From positions 1 through 37,531 of the forward strand of contig JALSUJ010000193.1 of NCBI GenBank assembly GCA_027071355.1: 37,531 nt of DNA, given 5' to 3'. The notes beneath the pieces are model-generated. The model was not told the origin of the DNA. It did not search any database and was given only the letters and a program-made list of their open reading frames with translations. Source of the DNA: Gammaproteobacteria bacterium (lineage in GTDB: Bacteria > Pseudomonadota > Gammaproteobacteria > GRL18). How positions within the stretch are numbered: position 1 is the first letter of the stretch; every line of letters begins with the position of its first letter. Made by a program: the position numbers and the translations under genes. Below are positions 1 through 6,695 of this stretch, piece by piece.

Positions 1-183
1 ACTGTCATGTAAATCATGACCGTGATATTAACGCTGCGATGAACATCTGGCAGCAGGGCATTATCAAGTTAAAGGCGGCTGGTCTGACCGTCTCTGCCAA
101 TAGAGGCTGCGTTAATCCGGTGCAAGCACCGGTTGCGGCCTGTGAAGTTGGAAGCCTCGCCCATTAGGGCGGGGAGCAGTCAC
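1..183 (+). mobile_element. IS200/IS605-type element, right end only (truncated by window edge)
   Basis: The segment contains the last codons of a TnpB protein followed at once by a GC-rich hairpin, arms near 154-162 and 167-177, and then AGCAGTCAC. That order (TnpB terminus, imperfect GC hairpin, TCAM-type cleavage tetranucleotide) is typical of IS200/IS605 right ends. In this family the same DNA also forms the scaffold of the omega RNA (reRNA) that guides TnpB. The bases immediately after about position 183 would then act as the guide. The left end and any tnpA lie outside the window. The exact cleavage point is inferred from the family pattern. Confidence 0.75.
3..167 (+). CDS. tnpB: TnpB (IS605 OrfB) RNA-guided nuclease, C-terminal fragment at window edge
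   Basis: The frame open from base 3 to the TAG at 165-167 reads CHVNHDRDINAAMNIW and continues for 54 codons. This matches the end of the TnpB zinc ribbon followed by the RuvC-III motif (D-x-NAA-x-NI) that supplies the last catalytic aspartate. The usual low-complexity tail follows, and the stop codon lies inside the right-end hairpin. The gene is cut by the window start, so I cannot tell whether the full protein is intact. TnpB cuts DNA next to the donor site under guidance of RNA from the element's right end. It is not required for transposition. Confidence 0.8.
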   Translation, partial: CHVNHDRDINAAMNIWQQGIIKLKAAGLTVSANRGCVNPVQAPVAACEVGSLAH

Positions 184-218
184 ATTCAAATAGCTCAATG
201 TGAAGATATAAATATTTA

Positions 219-992
219 ATGACTTTTTATTCAAGCACAATACAGCGTATTTTTGACGTAACCAGGTTTTGTCAAAACACATTGATTTTACATCTACGTA
301 ATCAGCGTGTTGCCCGCAATGGGGTAATGGCGAATAGTCTGGTTTTAATTGGTGCTATGTATATCGCTGGATTATTTTATCTCTATTTTTCGACAGTGAT
401 TATAAAATGGATGCTTCTTGTAGTTACTTTAATTGCCGTTCGAGTTATCCTGATTGTTCAGCATCGCTATGTTTCGGATGTTGAGGAAGATGTATGGATA
501 ACGCGATATGCGATGACGACATTATTTATCGGGTTATGCTGGGGCGGTCTGTTATTTTACCTGCCTGCAAAGGATAACCTGTTTGTTATGACAAATATTT
601 TTTTGCTTTACACCTGCATTAACACCTTTTCTCTCTTCATTATTGTTGATTATCTCCGATTGTATTATCAATACACAGTACCGATTTTGATTCTGGTTTT
701 ATGGTATACCTGGTTGCATACGACAACAGACGTGATGATTATGACGCTCTGGTATGTCGGGTTTAGTTTGGTCACGTACCTGATAGCGTATTACGGTAAC
801 CGACTGCAGAGACAAAATGACAAATTAACCATCCGCAACAGGTCTCTACTTCATAATCTTCAAGTGGAGGTTAAACAGCGAGAAAAAATGCAATCACAGA
901 TGTTGGCGCAGATCAATCAACTCGAAGAAAAGCTGTTAGCGCGAGATCAGCAATTATTGGCAAGGGACGATGTTAGATATACGGCCGAATAG
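219..992 (+). CDS. Polytopic membrane protein with C-terminal coiled coil (orphan sensor-like module)
   Basis: This 257-residue protein has about six hydrophobic segments between residues 35 and 195. A heptad-rich polar tail follows (about 196-250, rich in Q, L, E, K and R, with phrases such as NQLEEKLLARDQQLLARD). The layout is that of the sensory N-terminus of a membrane histidine kinase or diguanylate cyclase, where such a coiled coil leads into the output domain. Here the frame stops after the coil, and no kinase or GGDEF sequence follows. It could be a truncated signalling gene, perhaps broken by the neighbouring IS605 element, or a genuine small membrane protein. The start is the first ATG with only a weak upstream GAAG. 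I do not recognise a specific family. Confidence 0.6.
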   Translation: MTFYSSTIQRIFDVTRFCQNTLILHLRNQRVARNGVMANSLVLIGAMYIAGLFYLYFSTVIIKWMLLVVTLIAVRVILIVQHRYVSDVEEDVWITRYAMTTLFIGLCWGGLLFYLPAKDNLFVMTNIFLLYTCINTFSLFIIVDYLRLYYQYTVPILILVLWYTWLHTTTDVMIMTLWYVGFSLVTYLIAYYGNRLQRQNDKLTIRNRSLLHNLQVEVKQREKMQSQMLAQINQLEEKLLARDQQLLARDDVRYTAE

Positions 993-997
993 TAGTA

Positions 998-1897
998 TTA
1001 TTTTTTTGCAGGATACAGATGCAGGGCATCACACAGCGGGGAACTGTAGTCAATAAGATCATCCAGCCGTGAACGGTTAAGCCGGTTAAAGGCGGTATCA
1101 TCAAGATTTTTGGTGGCATCAAGGGCGAGTCCGTTGTGCACAACCAGGGTTGAGGATTCACGTGGGTACATGAGTGGCATGGAAGCGGTGCGCTGGTAGC
1201 GGTGGCCGTCGTGTGTCACGATATTAGCACGTACATGGGCAGCCTGTTTGCGGATACGATAAAACGTGGTGGAAGCGGGCAGGGTAGCAAGGTGGTTGGC
1301 CACGTTTTCAAAGTTATGGGCATCGATGAGACGAGCGGTTTCACTGAAGCTGAGTTTTTCTACAATCCGACTTTGCCTGGTAAGGGTAAAGCCGACGCGT
1401 CGTGGCTCATTGGGTAGCAGGGTAATACGGCGGGTTGATTGGCGCAGATGCAGTTTTTTTGCACCGATGGCATTAAGTATTGTTCGCAATTCCTTGTTAC
1501 CTTGCATGTGATGCAGGGTTTCTTCCAGACTGGTTTTCCGTACACTGTGCTTAATCAGTGCCACCACATCGCTGAGATTTTTTTTAGCAATATTGACACG
1601 TTTTGCCTGGGCGAGCGTGTCGTTATTGACCCCGATCAGTCCGTAGTGGGAGAGCGTGTTTCTGGGTTCAGCCGGGTTATGGATATTGATAGCCTGATAG
1701 ACCCCGATAATTTTTTCACGTATCACGGTAGCGGGTGTGGAAGACACGGTATCTTCAATCCATGCAGGGGCGATATCGTCACGGATAGACTGGCCAAGGT
1801 CCATCAGTGAACGGGTCAGGGTGATATAGGCATCGAGCAGGGCAACCCGATGGGCTTTTAGTTCTTTTTCTGTGTCCGGGACAGGGTTAATCATCAT
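998..1897 (-). CDS. tus: Tus-family DNA replication terminus site-binding protein
   Basis: The protein is about 300 residues, against 309 for E. coli Tus. In the long frame from 1912 (304 residues) the segment around 161-200 (RRITLLPNEPRRVGF, then IVEKLSF and ETARLIDA) follows Tus RTLTVLHDPATLRFGW, IIKNLHR and DEVLAQLEK. The stretch THDGHRYQRTASMPLMYPRES parallels the Tus [22 protein letters not shown] region. The C-terminus ALHLYPAKK parallels RLHLYVAD. Tus binds Ter sites and arrests replication forks approaching from one side. I cannot confirm equivalents of the E. coli cytosine-pocket residues (Phe140, His144). The longest frame starts at 1912, but the best promoter has its -10 box on codons 2-3 of that frame, so ATG 1897 or 1894 is more likely, giving an almost leaderless message. 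The gene is divergent from the RecG-like gene. Confidence 0.75.
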   Translation of the reverse strand: MMINPVPDTEKELKAHRVALLDAYITLTRSLMDLGQSIRDDIAPAWIEDTVSSTPATVIREKIIGVYQAINIHNPAEPRNTLSHYGLIGVNNDTLAQAKRVNIAKKNLSDVVALIKHSVRKTSLEETLHHMQGNKELRTILNAIGAKKLHLRQSTRRITLLPNEPRRVGFTLTRQSRIVEKLSFSETARLIDAHNFENVANHLATLPASTTFYRIRKQAAHVRANIVTHDGHRYQRTASMPLMYPRESSTLVVHNGLALDATKNLDDTAFNRLNRSRLDDLIDYSSPLCDALHLYPAKK

Positions 1898-1902
1898 ATC
1901 AC

Positions 1903-1919
1903 TATTATACATTCATGCT
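1903..1919 (-). repeat. 17-bp element, copy 1 (candidate Tus operator/Ter-like site)
   Basis: AGCATGAATGTATAATA reads 5'-3' on the minus strand and is identical to copy 2 at 2114-2130 on the plus strand. The two copies form a widely spaced inverted repeat bracketing the divergent promoter region. Preceded by T, it gives TAGCATG, one base from the TAGTATG of E. coli TerA. The 3' half (ATGTATAATA) resembles TTGTAACTAA only if a one-base shift is allowed. In E. coli the TerB site overlaps the tus promoter and mediates autorepression, which makes the same role plausible here. Confidence 0.5.
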
Positions 1920-1933
1920 ACAGGAATTATCAA
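1904..1933 (-). promoter_or_regulatory. Predicted sigma70 promoter of the tus-like gene
   Basis: On the minus strand TTGATA (1933-1928) is followed by an 18-bp spacer and a perfect TATAAT (1909-1904). Transcription would begin near 1897, at or next to an in-frame ATGATG. The -10 box lies inside the 17-bp repeated element, so any protein bound there would block this promoter. Confidence 0.55.
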
Positions 1934-2100
1934 CCCACCGAGCGATTGGCCCGCCATAATCCTAACCAAAGCAGTCTGTAGATGTGGCTTGCTATTCAAT
2001 CGGATGACCCCTTGACGCACCGGCTTTATTAAAAGAAAAATAAAATAAATAAAAAATAAAAAAAACGATTGGCAGGAAACCGGACAGGTTCGGGATGTGC

Positions 2101-2129
2101 TTGAAATCTTATAAGCATGAATGTATAAT
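2101..2129 (+). promoter_or_regulatory. Predicted sigma70 promoter of the recG-like gene
   Basis: TTGAAA (2101-2106), a 17-bp spacer and a perfect TATAAT (2124-2129) form a strong consensus promoter. A long A-rich tract (about 2029-2066) lies upstream. The predicted transcript start near 2136 is only a few bases before ATG 2139, so the message would be essentially leaderless if translation starts there. Confidence 0.6.
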
Positions 2130-2130
2130 A
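2114..2130 (+). repeat. 17-bp element, copy 2 (candidate Tus operator/Ter-like site)
   Basis: This is an exact second copy of AGCATGAATGTATAATA, inverted relative to copy 1 (1903-1919). It is preceded by ATA, giving ATAAGCATG against ATAAGTATG in E. coli TerB. It contains the -10 box of the recG-like promoter. Because both copies carry the promoter -10 boxes, one regulator could silence both genes together. Confidence 0.5.
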
Positions 2131-2138
2131 ATTATATT

Positions 2139-4076
2139 ATGAATACAAAAGAAACCCTTTCCAGGGAAGTCCGGCCATCCCTCGGGCGGCTCAAGGCACT
2201 GGGGCCCCAGCAGTTCGATCAACTGGCATTTCTGGTACCGCGTGACTACGAGGACATTGCCTTGCCGGTAGTCGATTTTGCCACCCTGGTAACACATGCC
2301 ATTGGCACAGAAATACTCACGGTCGAAGGTCGTCTGTTTCAGACACCGGTCAAACACTGGGGCAAGATTCCATCATTGACCTTGATGCTGGTCGATGACC
2401 GTGGCTACAGTCTGAATGTCTGTATTTTTGGCAATACCCAGTCACTACAACGAACATTAAACCCCGGTAAACGCTACTGCTTTCGCGGTAAACTCACCTG
2501 CTTTCAGCAAACGCTGCAACTGAGTGGTGGCGAGTGGATACCTGAAGAATGGATCGGTCGGGTGCGACCACGCTATCCGGGTAAAAGCGGTTATCTCAAC
2601 GCCGAGACGGTGGCCCGGAAAATGACCGAATACCTGCCGCTGGCAATACCGCTTGCCTGTGCGTTTTTACGACGGCAGCTGCGCATAAAAAACCCCTTGC
2701 AGGAACAGCAGCGTTTACACCGTTACGCTATTGCCTTTTCCACCCTGGAGGCTGTTTTTCATGCCGTACATACCCCCGAAACCCGCGATCAGGGCATCCG
2801 GGCCCGCCATGCCCTGTTAGTATTATCCGCCCATTATCGTGTAGCACAAATCGGTCAGCAATCGTCGCCAGCACCGGCTAATTGCCGACCAAATGTAATG
2901 CAATTACCTGCGCTGATGGCGCAACTGCCATTCACCTTAACCGGCGAACAACAGCAGATTGTTCGTGAACTTTACCATCGCATGAACCAGCCAAATGCCT
3001 TGCGGCACATGCTGATGGGCGATACCGGTAGCGGGAAAACTGTCTGCTACGCCATGGCGGTTGCCGGTATCATCGAGGCCGGCGGTTTTTGTGCGATCAT
3101 CTTGCCATCAACCAGCCTGGCCCGGCAGATTGCGGCGGATTTTCAGCAATGGTTTCCGGCTATGCCAGTGCAATTAGTTGTTGCCGGTGAAAAATATCAA
3201 TGGCCACAAAACCCGTCAGCACCGGCAGAAGTTCATATCGGAACCACCGCGCTGTTGCACAACAACCCGTGCCGCTACGCCCTGGTCGTCGTGGATGAAC
3301 AACACAAGCTGGGAACAAAACAACGTCAGCAGCTGCTCACACAGACGCATCTGCTGGAAGTAACTGCCTCACCGATTCCACGTTCAACGGCATTACTCAA
3401 ACTGGGTGTGATGTCGGTATCACTGATTCGTCACTGCCACGTTCAGCGTTCGATTACGACGCGTTTATACGAAGCATCAGCGCGACAAACGCTGTTTCAA
3501 AAAATCATTGAGACAGTAAACCGGCAGGAAAAAGTCCTTATCCTCTATCCGCAGATCGGTGAGAGTGAAGCGGAGAACAAAAAAGCACTGGCCTCCGCAG
3601 CCGGCCACTGGGAAAACCATTTTCCAGGTCAGGTCTGTCAGGCGCATGGTCACCTGACTGAAAAGGAAAAACAGACCGCCATTGAGACATTCAAGCAAAA
3701 TCAGGCCAGTATTCTGATTGCAACCACGGTGGTTGAATGTGGCATGAACATCCCGGGGTTGACGCTCATCGTTGTAATTAACCCAGAGAAGTTTGGATTG
3801 AGTACGCTTTACCAGGTCAGAGGGCGTTTGTGCCGGGAAGGAGGGAGTGGCGAATGCTGTTTGTTTGCAGACAAACCCCTTGCGGAGAAAACCCGTGCAC
3901 GTCTGCAGGCTTTGATTGATGCCAGAAATGGTGATCAACTGGCGCAGGCAGAATTACAACTGCGCGGGGCAGGGCAATTGCAGGAGGGCGTTGAGCAGTC
4001 CGGTCACCATGATTGCCTGGTGTACGGGTTTAGTGACCAGCTGGCACTGGAAGCTATTTTGCATCAGAAAATTTGA
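2139..4076 (+). CDS. recG: RecG-like ATP-dependent DNA helicase (plasmid-encoded)
   Basis: This superfamily-2 helicase of about 645 residues (E. coli RecG is 693) has all the core RecG motifs. The N-terminus LKALGPQQFDQLAFLVPRDY resembles the start of the RecG wedge region. Walker A is MGDTGSGKT (about residue 300), motif II is DEQH (about 390), and motif III is TASPIPRST. Motifs V and VI are ATTVVECGMNIPG and YQVRGRLCREG. The end (AELQLRGAGQLQEGVEQSG) matches the RecG C-terminal helical hook. RecG remodels stalled forks and R-loops and limits over-replication where forks meet. Its position beside a Tus-like gene and the origin suggests plasmid fork processing. A frame upstream starts at 2121, but that ATG overlaps the -10 box, so 2139 is preferred. 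No clear Shine-Dalgarno is seen for either. Confidence 0.85.
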   Translation: MNTKETLSREVRPSLGRLKALGPQQFDQLAFLVPRDYEDIALPVVDFATLVTHAIGTEILTVEGRLFQTPVKHWGKIPSLTLMLVDDRGYSLNVCIFGNTQSLQRTLNPGKRYCFRGKLTCFQQTLQLSGGEWIPEEWIGRVRPRYPGKSGYLNAETVARKMTEYLPLAIPLACAFLRRQLRIKNPLQEQQRLHRYAIAFSTLEAVFHAVHTPETRDQGIRARHALLVLSAHYRVAQIGQQSSPAPANCRPNVMQLPALMAQLPFTLTGEQQQIVRELYHRMNQPNALRHMLMGDTGSGKTVCYAMAVAGIIEAGGFCAIILPSTSLARQIAADFQQWFPAMPVQLVVAGEKYQWPQNPSAPAEVHIGTTALLHNNPCRYALVVVDEQHKLGTKQRQQLLTQTHLLEVTASPIPRSTALLKLGVMSVSLIRHCHVQRSITTRLYEASARQTLFQKIIETVNRQEKVLILYPQIGESEAENKKALASAAGHWENHFPGQVCQAHGHLTEKEKQTAIETFKQNQASILIATTVVECGMNIPGLTLIVVINPEKFGLSTLYQVRGRLCREGGSGECCLFADKPLAEKTRARLQALIDARNGDQLAQAELQLRGAGQLQEGVEQSGHHDCLVYGFSDQLALEAILHQKI

Positions 4077-4161
4077 TAAAAAAGTTTTTAACATCAACAT
4101 CAGTTTTTTAAACCGGATGGAAAAACGGTATGTTTTTGAGGGTTATGATGTACGTGTTAAA

Positions 4162-4188
4162 ACATATTAAACATATTAAACATATTAC
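4162..4188 (+). repeat. Three tandem 9-bp AT repeats (acatattaa)
   Basis: The 9-bp unit ACATATTAA occurs three times head to tail, with the last copy ending in C. It lies between the recG-like stop and the iteron cluster. AT-rich tandem short repeats beside iterons often form the DNA unwinding element of an origin. That role is inferred from position only. Confidence 0.5.
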
Positions 4189-4240
4189 ATAATTAGGGAG
4201 GCCAAAAAACACTAGATAAAACAATAAGATACAGAGGCAA

Positions 4241-4344
4241 CCTACACTAAAAATGTGCAAAACCTACACTAAAAATGTGCAAAACCTACACCAAAAATGT
4301 GCAGACCTACACCAAAAATGTGCAGACCTACACCAAAAATGTGC
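4241..4344 (+). repeat. Iteron cluster 1: five direct repeats
   Basis: The 18-bp unit CCTACACCAAAAATGTGC starts at 4241, 4263, 4285, 4306 and 4327. The first two copies have T for C at the eighth base. Spacing is 22, 22, 21 and 21 bp, about two helical turns, so bound Rep monomers would lie on one face of the DNA. Confidence 0.9.
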
Positions 4345-4489
4345 ACCATAAATAATCATCTAAATTAGCATCAATTGAACAATTAATAACCAAAAATAGC
4401 GTTATTTACCCTGAAATCGTCGCAATCACGGCGTTATAGAGTCATTTATCACCTGGAACAAGGGGGAAATCCTATTATTTTGTAGAACA

Positions 4490-4528
4490 CCTACACCAAA
4501 AATGTGCAGACCTACACCAAAAATGTGC
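4490..4528 (+). repeat. Iteron cluster 2: two direct repeats next to rep
   Basis: Two further exact copies of CCTACACCAAAAATGTGC start at 4490 and 4511 (21-bp spacing), separated from cluster 1 by about 145 bp. Their place just upstream of the rep promoter suggests autoregulation of rep or handcuffing with cluster 1. Confidence 0.9.
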
Positions 4529-4556
4529 AAAAAGGGCTTTTTGGGATAAAAAAGTG

Positions 4557-4585
4557 CTGAAGATTACAAAAAACAGCATCTTCAG
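4557..4585 (+). promoter_or_regulatory. Dyad element A upstream of rep
   Basis: The element is CTGAAGAT, an 11-bp A-rich spacer, then GCATCTTCAG. The arms are complementary (GCTGAAGAT/ATCTTCAGC when flanks are included). The same 29-30 bp pattern recurs before traI, the giant Ig-like gene, dsbC and the mini-traC gene. A weak -10-like CTAATC lies 26 bp after its end. Upstream lies only the iteron region, so it is more likely an operator than a terminator. Confidence 0.6.
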
Positions 4586-4635
4586 CGGTATGTCACGTTT
4601 TTTCTTTGTGCTAATCTCGTTTTTTGATTATCGCT

Positions 4636-5916
4636 ATGACAGGCAACCCCATGCAGGATGAAATTTTACCCTCAGTTGATGTACTGAAAAAACCCAGCGC
4701 TTTTGTTCAGATCGACGCGAACCTCAATTTGTTTGAGCGCCGTCTGCTCAACACGCTACTCTGTCATGCGATGAATGAGGGCAATCTCTATAACGGGGAG
4801 GAGTGTGTCCTTGCGCTCAAAGACGCAAGACCTACTGTCAGCCCAGGATCGAGGAGTTATCACCAGTTCCGTCCGGCCATTGAACGCCTGGTGTCAACAA
4901 AAATTAAATGGAATTCACTCGAACAAGACAAATCCCAAAACTGGGGGGTAACCACCTTCCTGGCCTATGGTGAGCGCATCGGATCAAATTTGATTTTTAG
5001 GGTCAACTCTGGGTTAGTAAAAAAAATGCAGGACCCGTATTTATTTAGTCGTCTTCGCATGACGATGCAATGCGGGTTTACAACGAAATACGCGCTGATT
5101 ACGTATGAATTTTTTAATGATGTACTCTGTCGGCAAAAAAGTTCCAATTTAACGCTAGATATAGAGAAGGAACTTATCTACAAACTCTACCTGTTGGAGA
5201 CGAAAGGCGAACGCAATCAAGCATTTTCACGGTTTGAAACTAATATCCTAAAACCAGCTATCGAACAGGTCAACGACAAATCCGATATTGATATTAAATA
5301 TACCGTAAACCGTGATCCAGAAAACAAATTAAAGGTGCTGACCTTATCTTTCACTGTTACACGTACCGGAGAAATGTTGACAAATACGTTTCACCTGGAA
5401 GATTTTTCAGATCAGTCATTGGTTAATAACAAAATATATCAACAATTGATTTCATTCAAAATCAGTCGAGCCGTTGCAGCCGACATTATTGAGAACTATG
5501 ATGACGTTAGGATCACCAACAACATTAATTACGCCATTCATCAACATAAAAATAAAAAAAAATCCAATCTGGCAGGTTATATCATTACCTGTATTCGTGA
5601 AAATATGGTATTGACAGCTCACTACCCGGCAAGTAAAAAGAAAGAAAAAGTGGATAAGGAAAAGAAAAGTGATACTACCTCTACGCCCTCCGTCACAGCG
5701 AATAACAGAGATAAACAAATCATCGAGGGTTTCTCCGCGCTGGACGAAACAACCAGGGAACAGCTGTTCAATCTGTTTGTGTCGCGGTTGAAAACAGCCG
5801 AACAACCCATCATTAAGACCGCCTACCGAAAACTAGGCATTAAATCGAAAACATTCCGGCAGCGGTTTACATCGCTGATGGCGGATGAAATAGAGGATTT
5901 GCTGGATATCAACTAA
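4636..5916 (+). CDS. rep: Rep_3/RepB-type plasmid replication initiator
   Basis: The protein has about 426 residues. The N-terminal half carries the tandem winged-helix pattern of Rep_3 initiators: a first domain from QIDANLNLFERRLLNTLLCHAM, the Y-x-x-F-R-P-A-I-E-R-L motif, then a second DNA-binding domain containing the LYLLETKGERNQAFSRFE region. Such proteins bind iterons and open the origin. The C-terminal part (about 290-426) has a lysine-rich linker (KKKEKVDKEKK) and a further helical domain. This makes it longer than minimal Rep proteins. Iterons directly upstream support the role. ATG 4636 is chosen. A TTG at 4624 extends the frame, and ATG 4651 is also possible. None has a strong ribosome binding site. 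Confidence 0.85.
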   Translation: MTGNPMQDEILPSVDVLKKPSAFVQIDANLNLFERRLLNTLLCHAMNEGNLYNGEECVLALKDARPTVSPGSRSYHQFRPAIERLVSTKIKWNSLEQDKSQNWGVTTFLAYGERIGSNLIFRVNSGLVKKMQDPYLFSRLRMTMQCGFTTKYALITYEFFNDVLCRQKSSNLTLDIEKELIYKLYLLETKGERNQAFSRFETNILKPAIEQVNDKSDIDIKYTVNRDPENKLKVLTLSFTVTRTGEMLTNTFHLEDFSDQSLVNNKIYQQLISFKISRAVAADIIENYDDVRITNNINYAIHQHKNKKKSNLAGYIITCIRENMVLTAHYPASKKKEKVDKEKKSDTTSTPSVTANNRDKQIIEGFSALDETTREQLFNLFVSRLKTAEQPIIKTAYRKLGIKSKTFRQRFTSLMADEIEDLLDIN

Positions 5917-5952
5917 AAAATAGCTAGACATTAAGGTCTGTGGCAGCAGGAA

Positions 5953-5972
5953 TTTGGATTGTGCAATCCAAA
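5953..5972. terminator. Perfect 9-bp inverted repeat between convergent genes
   Basis: TTTGGATTG and CAATCCAAA are separated by two bases and lie between the stop of rep and the stop of the minus-strand lipoprotein gene. The position suggests a bidirectional terminator, but no clear T-tract follows on either strand and the stem is AT-rich, so this is uncertain. Confidence 0.35.
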
Positions 5973-5993
5973 AATCAACAGGAGATACCTGAT

Positions 5994-6509
5994 TTACTTC
6001 TGAGGTGAACATTTATCATTCAATATATCCGGCATAGGATTGTTGTCAACAACGGTTTGTTCATGATCCGTTAAATGATTACCGAGACAGTAGGCTAACC
6101 AGGCATTCAGTATGTCTTTATTGTTTTTTGGTTTTTTATGCTGTTGCCCTTTTGCAAGAGCAATGGCTAAACTTTTCTGCTGAAGACTTTTTAGGACGCT
6201 TACTTCGTTAATTGCGTTGGCTTTCTGCTGGTGGCTTTTTGCTTTTTCTGGTGGTTGGAAAGCATGCCGGCTCACGACGGCCTGATACCCGTGTTCGTAT
6301 TGGACAATATCCTTTCTCTTCGTTAAAAAAGCGTTCGTATAGACAGGGTGATCAAGCTTTAAACTATCTTTTTTTATAACTGATTTTTTTTGTACAGCCG
6401 CTTCAGGTTTTTTATCATTTACCTTTTTTTTCGATGTTTTTACATTGTGCTGACTGCAGGCACACAGCAAAGCCAAAACGATACCCGTGGTTAGTTTCTT
6501 TTTTATCAC
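5994..6509 (-). CDS. Small lysine-rich lipoprotein of unknown function
   Basis: A GTG start at 6509 is preferred because GGAG lies 7 bp before it. It gives a clean signal peptide (VIKKKLTTGIVLALLCAC), with the lipidated cysteine in LCAC. An upstream ATG at 6557 would add 16 residues and spoil the signal. The mature part of about 150 residues is polar and rich in K and Q, and has no recognised domain. The gene is on the opposite strand between rep and traI, with dyad element B in the divergent promoter region. A role in entry exclusion or surface attachment is possible from context, but nothing in the sequence proves it. Confidence 0.6.
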   Translation of the reverse strand: MIKKKLTTGIVLALLCACSQHNVKTSKKKVNDKKPEAAVQKKSVIKKDSLKLDHPVYTNAFLTKRKDIVQYEHGYQAVVSRHAFQPPEKAKSHQQKANAINEVSVLKSLQQKSLAIALAKGQQHKKPKNNKDILNAWLAYCLGNHLTDHEQTVVDNNPMPDILNDKCSPQK

Positions 6510-6627
6510 CCAAATTCTCCAAAAATAAATAATAAATATCAGCAATCGCTTCGCCATAAAAAAAGAGCAAGCTGATCACCAAAATAGCAATAACCACCTT
6601 ATTCTCTTTGTCTACAAAAAAAAACCT

Positions 6628-6656
6628 CTGAAGGTTAATAAAAAAGCCATCTTCAG
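6628..6656 (+). promoter_or_regulatory. Dyad element B in the divergent traI/lipoprotein promoter region
   Basis: The element is CTGAAGGT, an 11-bp spacer (TAATAAAAAAG), then CCATCTTCAG, the same 29-bp pattern as element A. TATAAA begins 24 bp after its end, and traI starts 16 bp after that. Because the flanking genes diverge, no transcript enters from either side, so this copy cannot be a transcription terminator. Being a dyad, it could control both directions. Confidence 0.6.
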
Positions 6657-6695
6657 CGATATTTTTATTTTTTAAATATTATAAAGTATAACGCT

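Larger units (their letters stand above)
4160..4623 (+). other. oriV: Predicted iteron-type origin of replication
   Basis: This gene-free stretch of about 460 bp precedes the rep gene. It holds AT-rich tandem 9-mers, five iterons (4241-4344), about 145 bp of AT-rich DNA without iterons (4345-4489), two more iterons (4490-4528) and a promoter region with a 29-bp dyad. The combination of direct iterons with a Rep_3 initiator gene is the classic layout for theta-replicating plasmids. I saw no perfect DnaA box (TTATCCACA). The two right-hand iterons are close enough to the rep promoter to serve in autoregulation. Confidence 0.75.

Noticed and set aside
1202-1810. Plus-strand open frames opposite the tus-like gene
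   Set aside because: They overlap the well-supported minus-strand Tus-family frame entirely, have no ribosome binding sites and no recognisable domains.
4241-4528. Regular direct repeats that could be mistaken for a CRISPR array
   Set aside because: The units are 18 bp with only 3-4 bp between them, lie directly before a Rep_3 gene and have no cas genes nearby. They are iterons.
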